The position numbers and the translations under genes are program-made. Below the pieces are notes generated by a model. The model had not been told where the DNA came from. It searched no databases and saw nothing but the letters and a program-made list of their open reading frames with translations. From Mesostigma viride (taxonomy: Eukaryota > Streptophyta > Mesostigmatophyceae > Mesostigmatales > Mesostigmataceae): a stretch of DNA of 64,000 bases. Positions 11,023 to 23,100 of this stretch are shown here, piece by piece (position 1 is the stretch's first letter; every line of letters starts with the position of its first letter). The stretch is from positions 2,447,888 to 2,511,887 of the forward strand of contig RPFO01000253.1 in the NCBI GenBank assembly GCA_009746045.1, written 5' to 3'.

Positions 11023-12393
11023 CTAGTCTGGGGTGGCAGGAGGGGGCTGCCAGGGCTTGTGGTCAACGTGGATGACCGCCCCCCTCCAGTATACCGGCTT
11101 CCCCCCTGCGCTATGCCGGAGCTGAAGGTAGGTCGGCCATAGCTCGCGTCGCCGCTGTTGCTGGGCCAGGGTCAAGTCGTCGTCCAGCGTGAAGCGAGTC
11201 CTCGAGAGCTTCTTGCGGCATTTAAGGAACGACAGCTTGTCCGCCATGTACTTAAAGGTGAGGAGCACGGGTGCCGGGCCAGCCTTCCCCCGCGCGCGGG
11301 GGAGGCGGACAGCCGACATGTCCAGCTCACCAGTGAGTAGCATGGGGGCAAGAATGTCGCGCTTAAATGCCTCAAGAAGGCTCGTGGAGGTCTCACCTGC
11401 CTGCTGGTCGAAGTGCTTGACGATGACATTGTGGCTGCGCCGGGCGATGTCGGTTTCCTCGCGAAGGTCGAAGGCTTGTTGCTTGAGTTGTGCCGAGATG
11501 GTGGAGGTGGTGGAGGTGGTGTGCTGCTTAAGCAAGTCCGCCCAGGTGGAGGGAACATCACTGGCCGGGCCAGCAGGTGCCGGCTGGGCGGCGATTTCCT
11601 GCACCGCTTGGGCGGTGAGGCCGGCGGTGTCATGCAAGCTCTCAAGGGCGGTGGCGGTGGCTTGAAGGCGTTGGTCGAGGTCGAGGAGCTGGGCTTTGAT
11701 GTCGGCAGTGAAGGCGGAAACGGCGGTGGAGGTGGAGGCGGCGGCGGTGGAAATGTGAGGAAGTTCAGCAGTCAGCGTGCCGCCGATTGCTGAAATGTCG
11801 GCAGCAAGGGGGGTCACGTGCTGCTGAAAGGCTTCCGTGAGGATGGAACGGAGGGTGGAGGCGGAGATGGATGGAGCCCAGATCTCGCCGCCGGCTGTCA
11901 GAGCGTGGAGTCAGAGCGCTGGAGAAGGGCCGGAGTTGAGGACGGCGTGCTGGAGTTCGGGGCGGGTGCAGCCAAGCATGGCGCCGGAGGCTAGCCAGGG
12001 GCTGCCGTTGCTGCAGAGGAGGCGACCTTGGTCGGAGAGATGGAGGCACAGGTCGTAAAGCGAGGCGTAGTCCCCGAAGAAGATGCAGTCCATAGCATCG
12101 TCAGGAGACATGTTGTTCCAGTCGTGATCATCGACCTTGAAAGGGTGGAACCGAAAGCGCGGTTCCGAGGGGCGGGACCATCCTGTTTTGTCGGCTGGGC
12201 GGGTGCGTTTTGGGTCAGGCGATGCCGATGGCGAGGCTTTAAGCCCGGGAGGTTGCTGGGTGGCTACCAGTGCACGACTAGTGTCACCGCTGCCTGCCGG
12301 ACCTGATGGCGAAGCTGCAGCCGCAGCTGCCGCATTTTCATGGGCGAGCGCATCCGCCAAACTGCGTTGCGTCAAAGGACGTTTGCTCGTCAT
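11023..12393 (-). pseudogene. family-A ORF1-like protein, best-preserved copy
   Basis: Start ATG at 12393 and stop at 11023; about 455 codons if one break near 11820-11910 is ignored. Parts in order: an Ala/Pro/Ser head with basic stretches, the block CIFFGDYASLYDLCLHL, a helical region (DIKAQLLDLDQRLQATATAL), an RRM-like fold (RRSHNVIVKHF .. GPAPVLLTFKYM) and the C-terminal domain (FTLDDDLTLAQQQ, RRELWPTYLQL, KPVYWRGAVIHV). This is the L1 ORF1 trimer plus RRM plus CTD plan, so RNA binding and chaperone activity are inferred. Promoter-like monomers lie directly upstream. No ORF2 follows; the 3' UTR and tail come next. This supports an ORF1-only, half-LINE-like element. Confidence 0.78.
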
Positions 12394-12840
12394 ATATTGC
12401 GTGTTAGATTCGGAAAATTATATCAGCATGTGCGTCTTAGAAAGACGAAGCGATAGTGATATTCACAGCTGAATTTGGGGCTCAAACGTGAAAGTTATGA
12501 GCTCCGCCGTCAGCCATGGCTACCTCGTGGCTCGTGGCTCGTGGCTCGTAGGGAGTTGCTTGCCATAGTATTGTGTAATGGCGTCGGGAAAATATATCAG
12601 CGTGTGCGTCTGAGAAAGACGCCGTGGTGCTTTGCGTAATAGCTGCAGGCTGGTCACAATACTGCGCATGCGTTACAGCTGTAACCGATGATAGTACGTA
12701 GCAGATGCGCCTAGAAAAGACGCATCGGTTGCAAGTGATCTGCCTGCATTTTGGGCTCAGACGCGCAAAAATTCTGAGCTCCGCCGTCAGCCATGTCCGC
12801 TCGTGGCTCGTGGCTGAAACAACCACCATACTCTCTTATA
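12394..12840 (-). promoter_or_regulatory. tandem 5' monomers of the family-A unit
   Basis: Two diverged copies of a roughly 150-250-bp leader. Each has a GAGCTC-containing block, a TTTGGGGCTCA-type block, a hairpin (GCGTCTTAGAAAGACG type) and an AT-rich TATATCAGC segment. The same leader precedes the family-B ORF at 31319 and the plus-strand family-A ORF at 33792. A CGTGGCT repeat marks the outer end. The promoter role is inferred by analogy with tandem LINE leader monomers. Confidence 0.65.
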
Positions 12841-12893
12841 GGTCTTCTCTTGCGAGTCAGTCTGGAGGTTCGACCAGAGAGGGAAGTGAATCG

Positions 12894-12990
12894 CTCATAA
12901 TTAATTAATCAATCCATTAAACGTGTGCTCCCTTTGGGGAGTCACGGAGTACTAACCCCCATGCATGGATGGATGGGCAAACAATCCTAC
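12894..12990 (-). repeat. family-B 3' tail fragment
   Basis: A TTAA tail followed by the CTCCC-type hairpin region (GGGGAGTCACGGAG), in minus orientation. It is a short 5'-truncated copy. Confidence 0.6.
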
Positions 12991-14017
12991 CGGTTCTATT
13001 CTGATCGGTTCTATGTCTATCTAATGCCTAAACTAACAAACCAAGGCACCGTGTAGCTAACGAGCCAAGGGATGGCCCATAGCTACCAATCACTGACAAC
13101 TACCTATGGCATTAAGGTCTTTTTATATACTATTTGAAAACGCCATGGCTTATTTATAGTAGTTTTTACATGGCACCTAGCAAGCACCGTTAGGTAGTTT
13201 GGGACATCAGGGAGTTTAGCCGGTTTGAAAGCAGAGCGTCTGATCATTTTAGACTTCACTGTCCTCGTTCCAGACTTCTTGCCATGTGTCCAGGAATTGT
13301 TGTCTCACTTAATATTATTAGTTGTCCAGGTTGTTTAGCCCCAGGTCTTTCTCCGCGTTGGTGGCAACAGTGGAAACCTGGGCGTCAACCACGTGGGGAC
13401 CAAAGGCACCCAAGGGAACATGAAGCCATGCATGAAACAAAGGCAAGCCATATTCCAAGAGAATCAACGCTGCATTAGTCACAGTCATTCGAAGAGCGCC
13501 TTTCCTCTCACAGAACTGCGAAGTCCTCACACGACGTTGGACCGCCATGCATCCAAGAATAGTTGTCTCACTTCATATGCCAAGAGAATTAGCTCTCAAT
13601 CGACCCCTTGCAAGAAGAGCTGGTGCCCCCCAGGGGATGGAGGAACAACCCGTGAAATTCTTATGCAGACTTTGCACTTTGGGGGACCCTTCAGTGACAG
13701 GAGTGCTACCGCTGACCAAGAAAAAAGAGCCAGGGCAGGTTTGCTAAGAACTCTCTGACTCCCAATGTGGAATTGAGCTTGACATCAGGACATGAATAGC
13801 ATTCTGGAATACAGTGATTGAGTGCAGAACAAGCCCGTTGCAAAATGGACAACTGCCTATCAAGCAAACAAAAGGCCACCACTACCCTGATTAGATGTCC
13901 AGTCCACAGAACACGAGTTTGCCATCATGAGTACATTTGACCACGAGTACACTTGACCACCGCAATTAGCTAGCTTTCACATCGGAACCCACCGAGCAGC
14001 AGAACAAAACAAAGGCC
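12991..14017. other. unassigned sequence, no gene seen
   Basis: No ORF, exon pair or repeat that I can support. The short ORFs at 13284-13758 overlap on both strands and show no domain. It may be decayed transposon or intergenic DNA. Confidence 0.5.
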
Positions 14018-14236
14018 ATGTGCAGGAGCTCACACGGGTCTTATTGCACCAATAGAACTTGCCGGATCATCTATCGTGTCCGATTGCTGCTGCTGGCATG
14101 CCTCTGGCATGAAGGAGAAATGGGGTCTCTGCCCTTTCTTCCTGTTGTGCACATACAGGGATTAAAAGCACTCCGGTGCTCTGTGACTCGCCAATGGGAG
14201 CACGAGTTCAATTAATTAATTAATTAATGTGCAGGA
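14018..14236 (+). mobile_element. 199-bp 5'-truncated family-B 3' UTR insert with 10-bp TSD
   Basis: The insert 14028-14226 is a family-B 3' UTR ending in TTAATTAATTA. It is flanked by the exact duplication ATGTGCAGGA (14018-14027 and 14227-14236). This is a target-primed insertion of a short RNA 3' end, and it shows that the 3' end alone can be mobilised. Confidence 0.9.
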
Positions 14237-14733
14237 ACACAGAATATATTATCTCTCCCACCTCGCGCCTCACCGTGCATCACAACAAACTCTGTGGCTA
14301 CCTCAGAAAGCTGACACCTTGGATCCAATCGCAGTACCACAGACCAAAGCACGTGATTGCCTCAGACACGCGCGCGCAGGAAAACACTCGGCAATCCTTT
14401 AACTAGAAAGCTCCCCCCTTGGAAGCCCCCAGCGATAAACCAAAACCGTTTACCGCATAACCCAGGGAGCATTCCCATAAACCAGTGCAAACATTTGCAT
14501 CGTTCAAGTATCCGTCACATCCGTGACGTCACAGCACGCTCATCTCTCCCTTGAACCTGAACAACTCTACACACACTTGCGTCGTCTATTGGGTCGTACC
14601 AGTGACCTCCGCGAGCATCACAACCAACAATCTGGTGAACGGAAACCATCTGGCTCCTATCTCCGACCCCAGCGCGCCCACCCCTCCATTCAGCACACAC
14701 CCCTCGACACACGCATCATCGCACAGCGCATAC

Positions 14734-17700
14734 CTCCGACCCCAGCGCACTCATCGCCCCCTTGAACTCCTCGGACGACTTGTCCATCGCGTCGCGCAGT
14801 GCCTGCCACTCCTTGGCCTGGGGGCAAGGCGGGGGTTCGAAACAAGGGGGGACAAGCGTGGGGGGGGGACGGACAGAACACAGGGTTACAGACAGACAAA
14901 GTTGACACGAGAAACAGAGCACAGGGGAGCAGCGGAACTTGAAAACGCAAAACATGGGGACAAGGGAAGTGGGGACCAGTGGGGCAGGAGGGGAGGGGGT
15001 GCGGGGAGGGGGCGGGTCACCGGTTGTCAAGGCTGTAGCCATGCATCAAGGTTTCATTTCCTTGACACGTGTCTTCATGGCAGGAAGCAGACGGTGGTGG
15101 ATGGTGGCACACACACGGTGGCTAACATGCCCGTCCCAGTCCACTCCAACAATGCTGCCACGCGTTTGCTTTGTGTGCCTGTATCCATGAGACAACGGTG
15201 CCCATTTGCTTGTGTCTGTGTGTGATTGTCTGGGTGAGTGCATGCTCCCCACCTTTACCTCGTTGTTCACGTCCTCCACGGGTGCCAGCATAAAACCTCT
15301 ACTACAAGAAGTGCCGGCATAAACAACCTCAACCCCCCACCAGGCTGTTCATCTCGTCCATCAGCCGTAGCATAAACAGCAAGAAACCCTCACCCTACCC
15401 GATACCATGGCGCATAAACACGCACGCACCACCTCCTCTCCCTTCCCTACCTCGCTGTTCATCTCCTCCATCAGCGCGTCCGCGTTCACATCCCGCCACC
15501 GCGCAAGCACGCTATCCGCGTTCGCCTTGTACCCAACCCCGGCCGCACGGTCCACCACAAACCCTTTGGCCCCAACGGGGGGGGGGCTGCCCCCGAAGTG
15601 GTGCCAAGGTCGCGTCACCGCGGCCCCCGCGGAGCTGAGTGCCGCGGAGACCGCGCGCAGCATGCCCCCTGCCGCCTCGGCTGCCTCGGCGGCCACAGGC
15701 AGAGGCACTACGGGGATGGGCGGCAGCCGCTTGGATGCGGACCCCTGCTTGCTCTCGCTGCTGTCTTCCTTGGGCTCGGACAGCTCGACCAGCTCGCGAG
15801 GTCGGGCCTCCGGTCGCTGTGACCCCATCAAGTAGGGGGCAGGGGACAGGAGGGGGAGGCAGTTCGAGCAGTGACCGTGGCCACCATTGAATCCGTCATT
15901 GTAGCTCAAGGCCCGGATGAAACGCTTGCGGGCTAAACAACAGACCGCATAAATTACTGGGATAGTCAACAGGATAAATAACGGGGACAATCAACAGACA
16001 GGATAAATTACAAACCATCCTATAAATAAGACAAGCTAAGAATGATAAGTCAAGATGGCATTAGATAGGCATCACCAGCATGTGCCAGGCGTGCGCACGG
16101 GCCTTAATCCCATTTTCTGGTCTGCAAACTAACCATCAGTGTCGCATGCTTCCATCACCGTCGTCTATGCGATGCCGTTTCCATAGATTCCGTCAACGAC
16201 TTAGCGAACCGCACCGTGATGACCGAAGGTGCTATCACCCAGCACGTGCGATACCTCCTCAGCCAGCTGCCAGCATCAACCCGTCACACAGCCAGCCAGT
16301 GGGCTCATTTGATAGCAAGCAGCCAACCCACCCACAAGCTATCCTGGCAAGACAGCCACCCAAGCTGGCGCTGCCAGAATGCCACTACCATGCCACGGTG
16401 CCATTACTATACTCAACATACTTGGGTCGGTTATGTGGCAAAACCTTTTGGCACCGGGACTGGTCCTCACCATCGGGGTTCCGTTGGCAGTGATCTGCTT
16501 ACGAGGCCTCGGCACTGCAACAGGCTGCCTACGGAGGGCACCGGTGCAATCATCGGGTACTACTCGGTTGCCGGTCGGTTACCGGCGCCACGCCGATTGG
16601 GCGCCGCGCCCAGTCAAAATGGGGGCCCAGACGAGCGGGCAGCCGGTAGTTTGACTAGCGGTTAGCTTCAAACTACCGTAGTTTCCAGGGACTGATCAAC
16701 AAGGTAGTTGAGATGACAATGGTTTGGCCATTTGGACATGCCGGGCGCCACGCCGAGTAGGTGTGCGGTGCATCGCCAAGCAGGCGCTGGCACCCCACCG
16801 CCGGTGCCCTGCCTGTAGTGCTGGTAACCGGCACGTAAGGGAGTATTCGTTTGGTTCCCATGACGAGTCCCTCGGGCCCAATACCGGTCACCAGAGGCGG
16901 GGCTCTTTCGTTACCAGTGTGGTTACTACAGGTACCCGGTCCCGGTAACCGATGCTTTATTTTGTTGTTTTTTACTTTTTGCTGAAGTACAGGGTACCAA
17001 CCCAGCCCTACCGATCACCACCACAAGCACGCTGATGCGGCCCACACAACTAATTACCTAAGTTTGATGTTAAATACTTGGATGTCTGGTCGGCCAGGGT
17101 ACCATTCGAGGCCTCACTCACCACAGCAAGGGGGCTGATGCTGGCTTCCTCCACCTCAGCAATCGCGGCCGCCAGCTCCTCCATGGACACCCGCTCCTCC
17201 TCGCTGCCCTCCTCCTCGGCCGACTGCCGCTCCAGCAGCAGGCGTGCAAGGCGGGCGGTCGCGGACAGGCTGCGGGAGAGCGTGCGCACCTCTGACTTGA
17301 GCACGGCGCCATTCTGGCATCAGGAGAGGGGGGGGGCGGGCAGGGAAAGGGTGGGGAGGGGACGGAGAGCAGGGAAAAGGAGGGGGAGGGGGGGGAGCAA
17401 GGAAAAGGAAGGGGGGGGAGGTGGGGTAGATGGCGGAAGGGGGAGAAAGTGGGGGAAGGGAATGGGATAAAGGGCGTGGATGGGGCATGATAGCACAAGC
17501 CAGGCAGGTTGACAGTATTAACTAACCAGGTAATCAATTTACCAATAACCCTACAACACGACACAAACTGCCCCCGCACACAACAGCCCATATCTCATCC
17601 GCCCACATCTTGGATGTCCGTGCCGGTCTCGACCTAGTCTTCTCTCGACCTGGCGGCACACGGGAGGGGCGAGCAGCACGCTGCATTTGTACAGCATGCG

Positions 17701-18517
17701 GGGTCTCAGGGGGCAAGGCGTACCCTATCCACCGTCAATTACCCATGCGGAACCGTCATTGTGTAGCACACAGGCGGGCGGAAGGCTGCCATTTGATTGG
17801 CTGGATTCTAACTTCTTCATTGAGCATGGTCGGGCCCGTGGTCATCGCCGCGCCATTCATTAGCACGTGACTGCGAGGCGCCGTGATGGATCCATACGGG
17901 CAAACATCCCTCTGACGGATGGTAGGATGCCAGCACCCGCGGGCACACGCCGTGTGGTGGCAAGCACACACCTCATCTCCGATCGACACCACCAACGGCA
18001 TCGCCACCCATAGCATGACTGCCACACAAGCACCCAGCTCCAGCCTGACATCGCCACCGTAGTGAGCGGACACCCCCAAGTGACACAAGAGGGCACAAGC
18101 CGCCACCATCTACCAATAAGCACACACCTCACACAAACACGACCGCCAGTGCATAGAGGACGGAAGGGTTCCTGCGGGCCCTGACCCCCAAGCTACACCA
18201 CCGCCGATGGGGAACTGCCATCGCGTGGCACCCACCTCCAGGCTGGCCGTGAGCGCCTTGTTCAGCAGGTGGTTGCGCTGCTGCTCGCGCGCCAGCAGCT
18301 GGCGCACCGTGTCCATCTGCACTGTGAGCGTCTTGGCCTGCTTCTGCCACTGGGACTTGGCGGTCTCCAGCGCCGCCATGTCCACCTGGCTGTACACCGC
18401 CAGCTCATCGTCCGCACCCTGGGCCCCTCCCTCACCGCCCGCCTGGGGCACGCCGGGACCAGCGCCCGCACACACAGCGGACCCGTGCCTCGAGCCCGCG
18501 ATTCCAAAAATAGACAA
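14734..18517 (-). CDS. host multi-exon coiled-coil protein, partial model
   Basis: Four exons join in phase 0 with GT..AG introns: about 18517-18236, 17313-17122, 15816-15451 and 14817-14734. The first encodes a long helix (QWQKQAKTLTVQMDTVRQLL, NHLLNKALTASLE). The second continues it (LKSEVRTLSRSLSATARLAR) into an acidic stretch (EEEGSEEERVSMEEL). The third is Ser/Pro/Ala-rich and ends in ALMEEMNSE. The fourth is AKEWQALRDAMDKSSEEFKG. I do not recognise the family; a coiled-coil scaffold or assembly role is only a guess. The 5' end is uncertain: an in-frame ATG is at 18517, but earlier exons may exist. The 3' end is not found. Exon-4-like echoes at about 14668 and 14531 suggest decayed exon duplicates. 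The 1.3-kb intron 15817-17121 holds no supported gene. Confidence 0.6.
16640..16960. other. inverted repeats and GGTAACC/ACCGGT-rich patch in the intron
   Basis: GGTAGTTTG (16645-16653) is mirrored by CAAACTACC (16669-16677). Several GGTAACC- and ACCGGT-like words follow. It could be the remnant of a small DNA transposon; no termini or duplication were found. Confidence 0.3.
17316..17450 (+). repeat. G-rich homopurine tract in a host intron
   Basis: Nearly all-purine plus strand with many runs of four to eight G. It lies just upstream of exon 2 of the minus-strand gene, where it forms a C/T-rich acceptor tract. A similar patch lies at 14820-15010 before exon 4. Quadruplex or triplex potential is inferred from composition. 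Confidence 0.7.
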
Positions 18518-19659
18518 GCCGACACGACCGGCACCCCGCGCCGTGCTACGCGCGGCCTCCCCACTAACGGCTATCGCAAGCTCCGCGCGCTGTCGCCACG
18601 AGCACGTGGCAACCGATTTATGGACACGGAAGGGAAAGGGGGATCAGAGGTTCATCCCAGGAGGCCGACAAGGGCATGGGAAACGTGCCAGGCAAAGAAC
18701 TCGGGAGAGTACAGGCTGCAGACAAAGGGAATGGCTTACACGGGGGGCAAATTAATCATAATTCCCGTGACTAAGTGAGAGGGTTTCCAGCAACTGCATT
18801 ACGAGAGCGACTTACCACAGCCACGCACGGCCTCTGCTGCCTGGTACGGTAGCCTGAAGCGCAAAACCGTCTTCCAATGCTAATTCCAAGAAACTCATAC
18901 TTGCCTGTAATCCAGTCTACGCCATTTGCCGTGCTTTGCATACGCAGTGGGCGAGGGACTAGGTTGTTTTGTATGGAACTTGTACGCGACAATGTGCAGT
19001 ACCAGGGACGGGACATGCATTCATTGCTAGGTTGAACTGTAGATGGCAGCAGGGCAGGGCTAGCCATGCTGCCCTTCATCATAACGTCAACACCAACAGT
19101 GAAATTGGTCCCCCGAATGGGACCAGATCCCGAAACCCGTGGTCAGGGCTGGAATGCTTCTTTCCCGACTAAATAAGATGATCCCATTTACATCATGGCA
19201 CGTTCAAAATTGCAAGCGATCCTATCGTGCGCGCGATTCCTGAGATATCGCATTGCCATTTGTCCCCATATATTTGAAGAAAAAAAAATCACGAGGGATG
19301 GACGACTTTGAACCATAGCATCCACGCAGGCACATGACGCATGACGCGCCGTGCGGGGGACACTTTGGAGACACTATGCACGTGGCGTCACGAAGCGGCG
19401 CGCTCCAGCCAGCCGTTGTCACCTACCATGGGTACAGTAGTTCACGATACGTCATTCTGTACTGTAGTGTCAACGATACGTCATCTCCGGTCTCCTTGAC
19501 AAGCCCAACTGACCGGATCGAAGATGCTGCAGGGAGAAACCGTTCAGATTTTCAGACTCGTGCCCGAATTAGTATACGAGTAATAGCAATAGGACCAACC
19601 TTAGGACCAACCTACGAATGTATTAGTGCCCAACTGCCCATGTGCGGCGTGGGATACGA
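18518..19659. other. no gene supported; possible divergent promoter region
   Basis: Between the minus-strand coiled-coil gene and the simple-repeat block. A plus-strand frame of about 110 codons (19334-19663) shows no domain. First exons of the plus-strand gene at 25714 could lie here, but I cannot define one. Confidence 0.35.
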
Positions 19660-20122
<463 letters not shown>

Positions 20123-20146
20123 CAACTAGTGGGTTGAGTTGAGTTG

Positions 20147-23100
20147 ACTATTGGGTGTGCCCAAAGCTGGCTATGGTGGCCCTGACGGCGGACGAGATAG
20201 CACCTTACGTAGTAATCTAAACGCGAAACAAAGGGCAGATTCGGATTCAGCACGAAAAGGTACGTCTAGCCATCTCTTCTGAGGGGCGGAACAGCTAGCC
20301 GTCACTTGAAACGTGTGGGTAGAAGGAGCAGGCCTTACGAAATTCGTAAGTCCGCCCCTCGCCTCACTGTTTCTCGTGACGGCTACCCCATTATGGCATT
20401 CGGTCAGTGAGCCACGGCTCGGATTCGAAAACCCATCGGCAGGATGGACTAGGCCTGGGCCCCTCCACCTGGGTGGGCGAGTAGTCTCCTTGGAGCGTGA
20501 CCTCCTGTACCCTCGGTTACCCTTTCACAGGCGCAATGACTATGGAATAGTTATCGCCACACCAGGTGATCCGCTATCACCAAGACACCTCCATAACGAC
20601 TTTTCTCAATACCTGCTGCCATTACCCAAACGTGGGTGTAATGCAGCCTTTCCAATCGCTTTGGTTCTGCTCACAGCACACTGCACAGTAGGTCTCTCTT
20701 TTAATGACTATCTCACGCCCACGCCCTGTGCATGTTGTGCCGTGTCTTTCACCTTTCGCAGGTCCAATCTCACCACGCCATGGGGACCTACACGGAACCT
20801 ACCCGGCCTGGTCCGCTGGAGCCCTGCAATGACATGAGTCAACTAACACTGGTATCGTGGAATGTCAGGGGGCTGAACACATACGGGTCACACACACCAG
20901 GGCAGGGACAGCGAATACCTCGCACACGAGAATTAGCAAATGCATTACACAACTTGCTCGAGCGCTACGTGGGCCCCTCGCATGAAATTTGGATAGGACT
21001 GCAGGAACATAAAATCCAAGAAGCTGCCACACGCACCGCCCTTAGAGCTGCTAGAGCACTTGCACCTAGGACAGTTCACCGTTGGGCATGGGCACGCGGT
21101 ACACAAGGGGGCACTGCCCTCATTCAATACCGTAAACCTCCCAACCCTACGCTGACATGCCAGGACTGGGCTATAGCTACCGACACAGCGGAGGCTAGAT
21201 GGCAGGGCCGTTGGACGCGGCAGTCCATTACATGGGCAGGAAATAAGGGATACATTATTAGTGTATATGCCCCAACCGAGCCAACGGATCAAGCCTCATT
21301 CTACCCTTCCCTCTTCAAAATGGCCGCTGACCTTATCTCACAGGGGTTCGAAATTGCGTTGATGGGCGATTTCAATATAGACCTGGATGAACACCCCCCT
21401 ATACGCACAGCGGCCTTCAGTAAACAGATCATGGACCTGAACTTACAGGATGTCATCCGCTCACGAGACCACGGGCCCACTTGGCTGGCCACACGTTTAA
21501 ATGTACGCACTACTCGTCGTCTTGATAAAATCTACATCACACCCGCATGGGCGGACCTAGTTTGCTACGCATCGGTCGACCGTTCTGTTAATTTTTCTGA
21601 TCACTACCCACTCATCGTTACCCTTGCCCATCACACCAACTCCGCCCGGGGCCCCGGCATTCCCCGCTTAAACAAACACCTACTCGCGGACGATAAGTAC
21701 TACCTTGAGATCATGACACGCTGGCAGTCGTGGAGAGCCAGCAAGGGTAGCTACACAGACTGCTGCAGCTGGATGCAGGAGGGCCTAGCTAACATTCTAG
21801 AATTTTCCCAACTGTATTCACAAAATATCCGCCGCCAGAAAGGACAGGACTATCGGTACTACCAACGCATAGTGAATAAACTCCAAGCGAAGCCTACCCT
21901 GTATCAATCGGAACTAACAAAACTTCAAAGAGCTCAGACCGAACTTGACAAACTACGTTTCGAGCGTCACACATTAGCACTAGACTCAGAAAATCTGTGG
22001 TGGCACCAGGTAGGAGAAAGAATGACCAAAGAGTTCTTTGCTCTGATTCCTACCCCTAAAGCTCACTCCTCTATCACGGAAATCCAAGACGAACACGGCA
22101 GCCACCGAGACATCACCTCCATACTACAGAGTGGTCACCGTTACTACTCAGCTCTCTTTCTAAACGAACCCCATCCTGACTCATCTGCAGCCATGCAAAA
22201 AATCCTACATGCCATTCCCCGTCGCCTTACACCAGCTCAACAGCAGGAACTCGATCAAATCCCCTCCATGGAAGAGGCCACAACAGCTATGGAACACATC
22301 AAAACCGGTAGCGCCCCCGGGGTCGACGGTCTGCCTATTGAATTCTGGAAAACGTTCTGGTCCCTTCTACACATAGATTTCTACGAATGTATTCTTGAAA
22401 TTTGGCGGCACGGTAAGGTGAGCGGCAGATGGGCTGAATCTGCGCTTATCTTACTGTACAAAAAAGGAGACAAGACTCTATGGAAAAACTACCGCCCAAT
22501 CCGTCTCCTTACGGTAGCGTACAAAATCATCAGTAAAATAATCCAACGACGCTTATACACCGTCCTAGACTTCCTCATTGGTCCGGAGCAAGTGGGCTTT
22601 AGGGCCAATCTCCACATCAACGACAGCATTACCCTCATCATGGACATTGTGGAAAAAGCCTGGCGCGACGATATAGAGGGTTTCATATTGTTTTGGGATT
22701 TTGAAAAAGCCTTTGACCGTATGTGCTGGGAATACCTAGAACACATTCTAACCGCACTAGGATTTGGCCCACAACTCATGACCGTCATTATGGGTATGAT
22801 CAAATCCCTGGCTTGGTATTTACTAATAGACGGACACAAGTCAGCGACCGGCGCTAGCTCACGATCGCTACCACAAGGAGATTGCATGTCCCCTATTCTA
22901 TTTCTCTTGGCCCACGCAGGACTCTACTGGCTACACCAGAACGATCCTCGCATTCGGGGCTTCCCGACAGGTAACGGTAAAGGTATATTCCAAACGGCTT
23001 ATGTGGATGACACAACAAATGTTTGTATCTCTCTGCCTGAAGTGCATGCTGTCATGGATAATATCACTACCTATTCTGTTGCCACACAACAACGATGCAA

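Noticed and set aside
15361-15990. One 209-codon protein starting MSPLFILLTIPVIYAV with a membrane segment
   Set aside because: The hydrophobic start lies before a good acceptor at 15817 and is intron read-through. The exon begins at 15816.
17156-17591. Pro/Ser-rich minus-strand frames upstream of host exon 2
   Set aside because: They come from the G-rich intron tract. Splice sites with matching phase exclude them.
20313-20837. 174-codon frame as ORF1 of the L1-like LINE
   Set aside because: No zinc knuckle, RRM or coiled coil, and it overlaps the ORF2 start. Kept only as a remark in the LINE entry.
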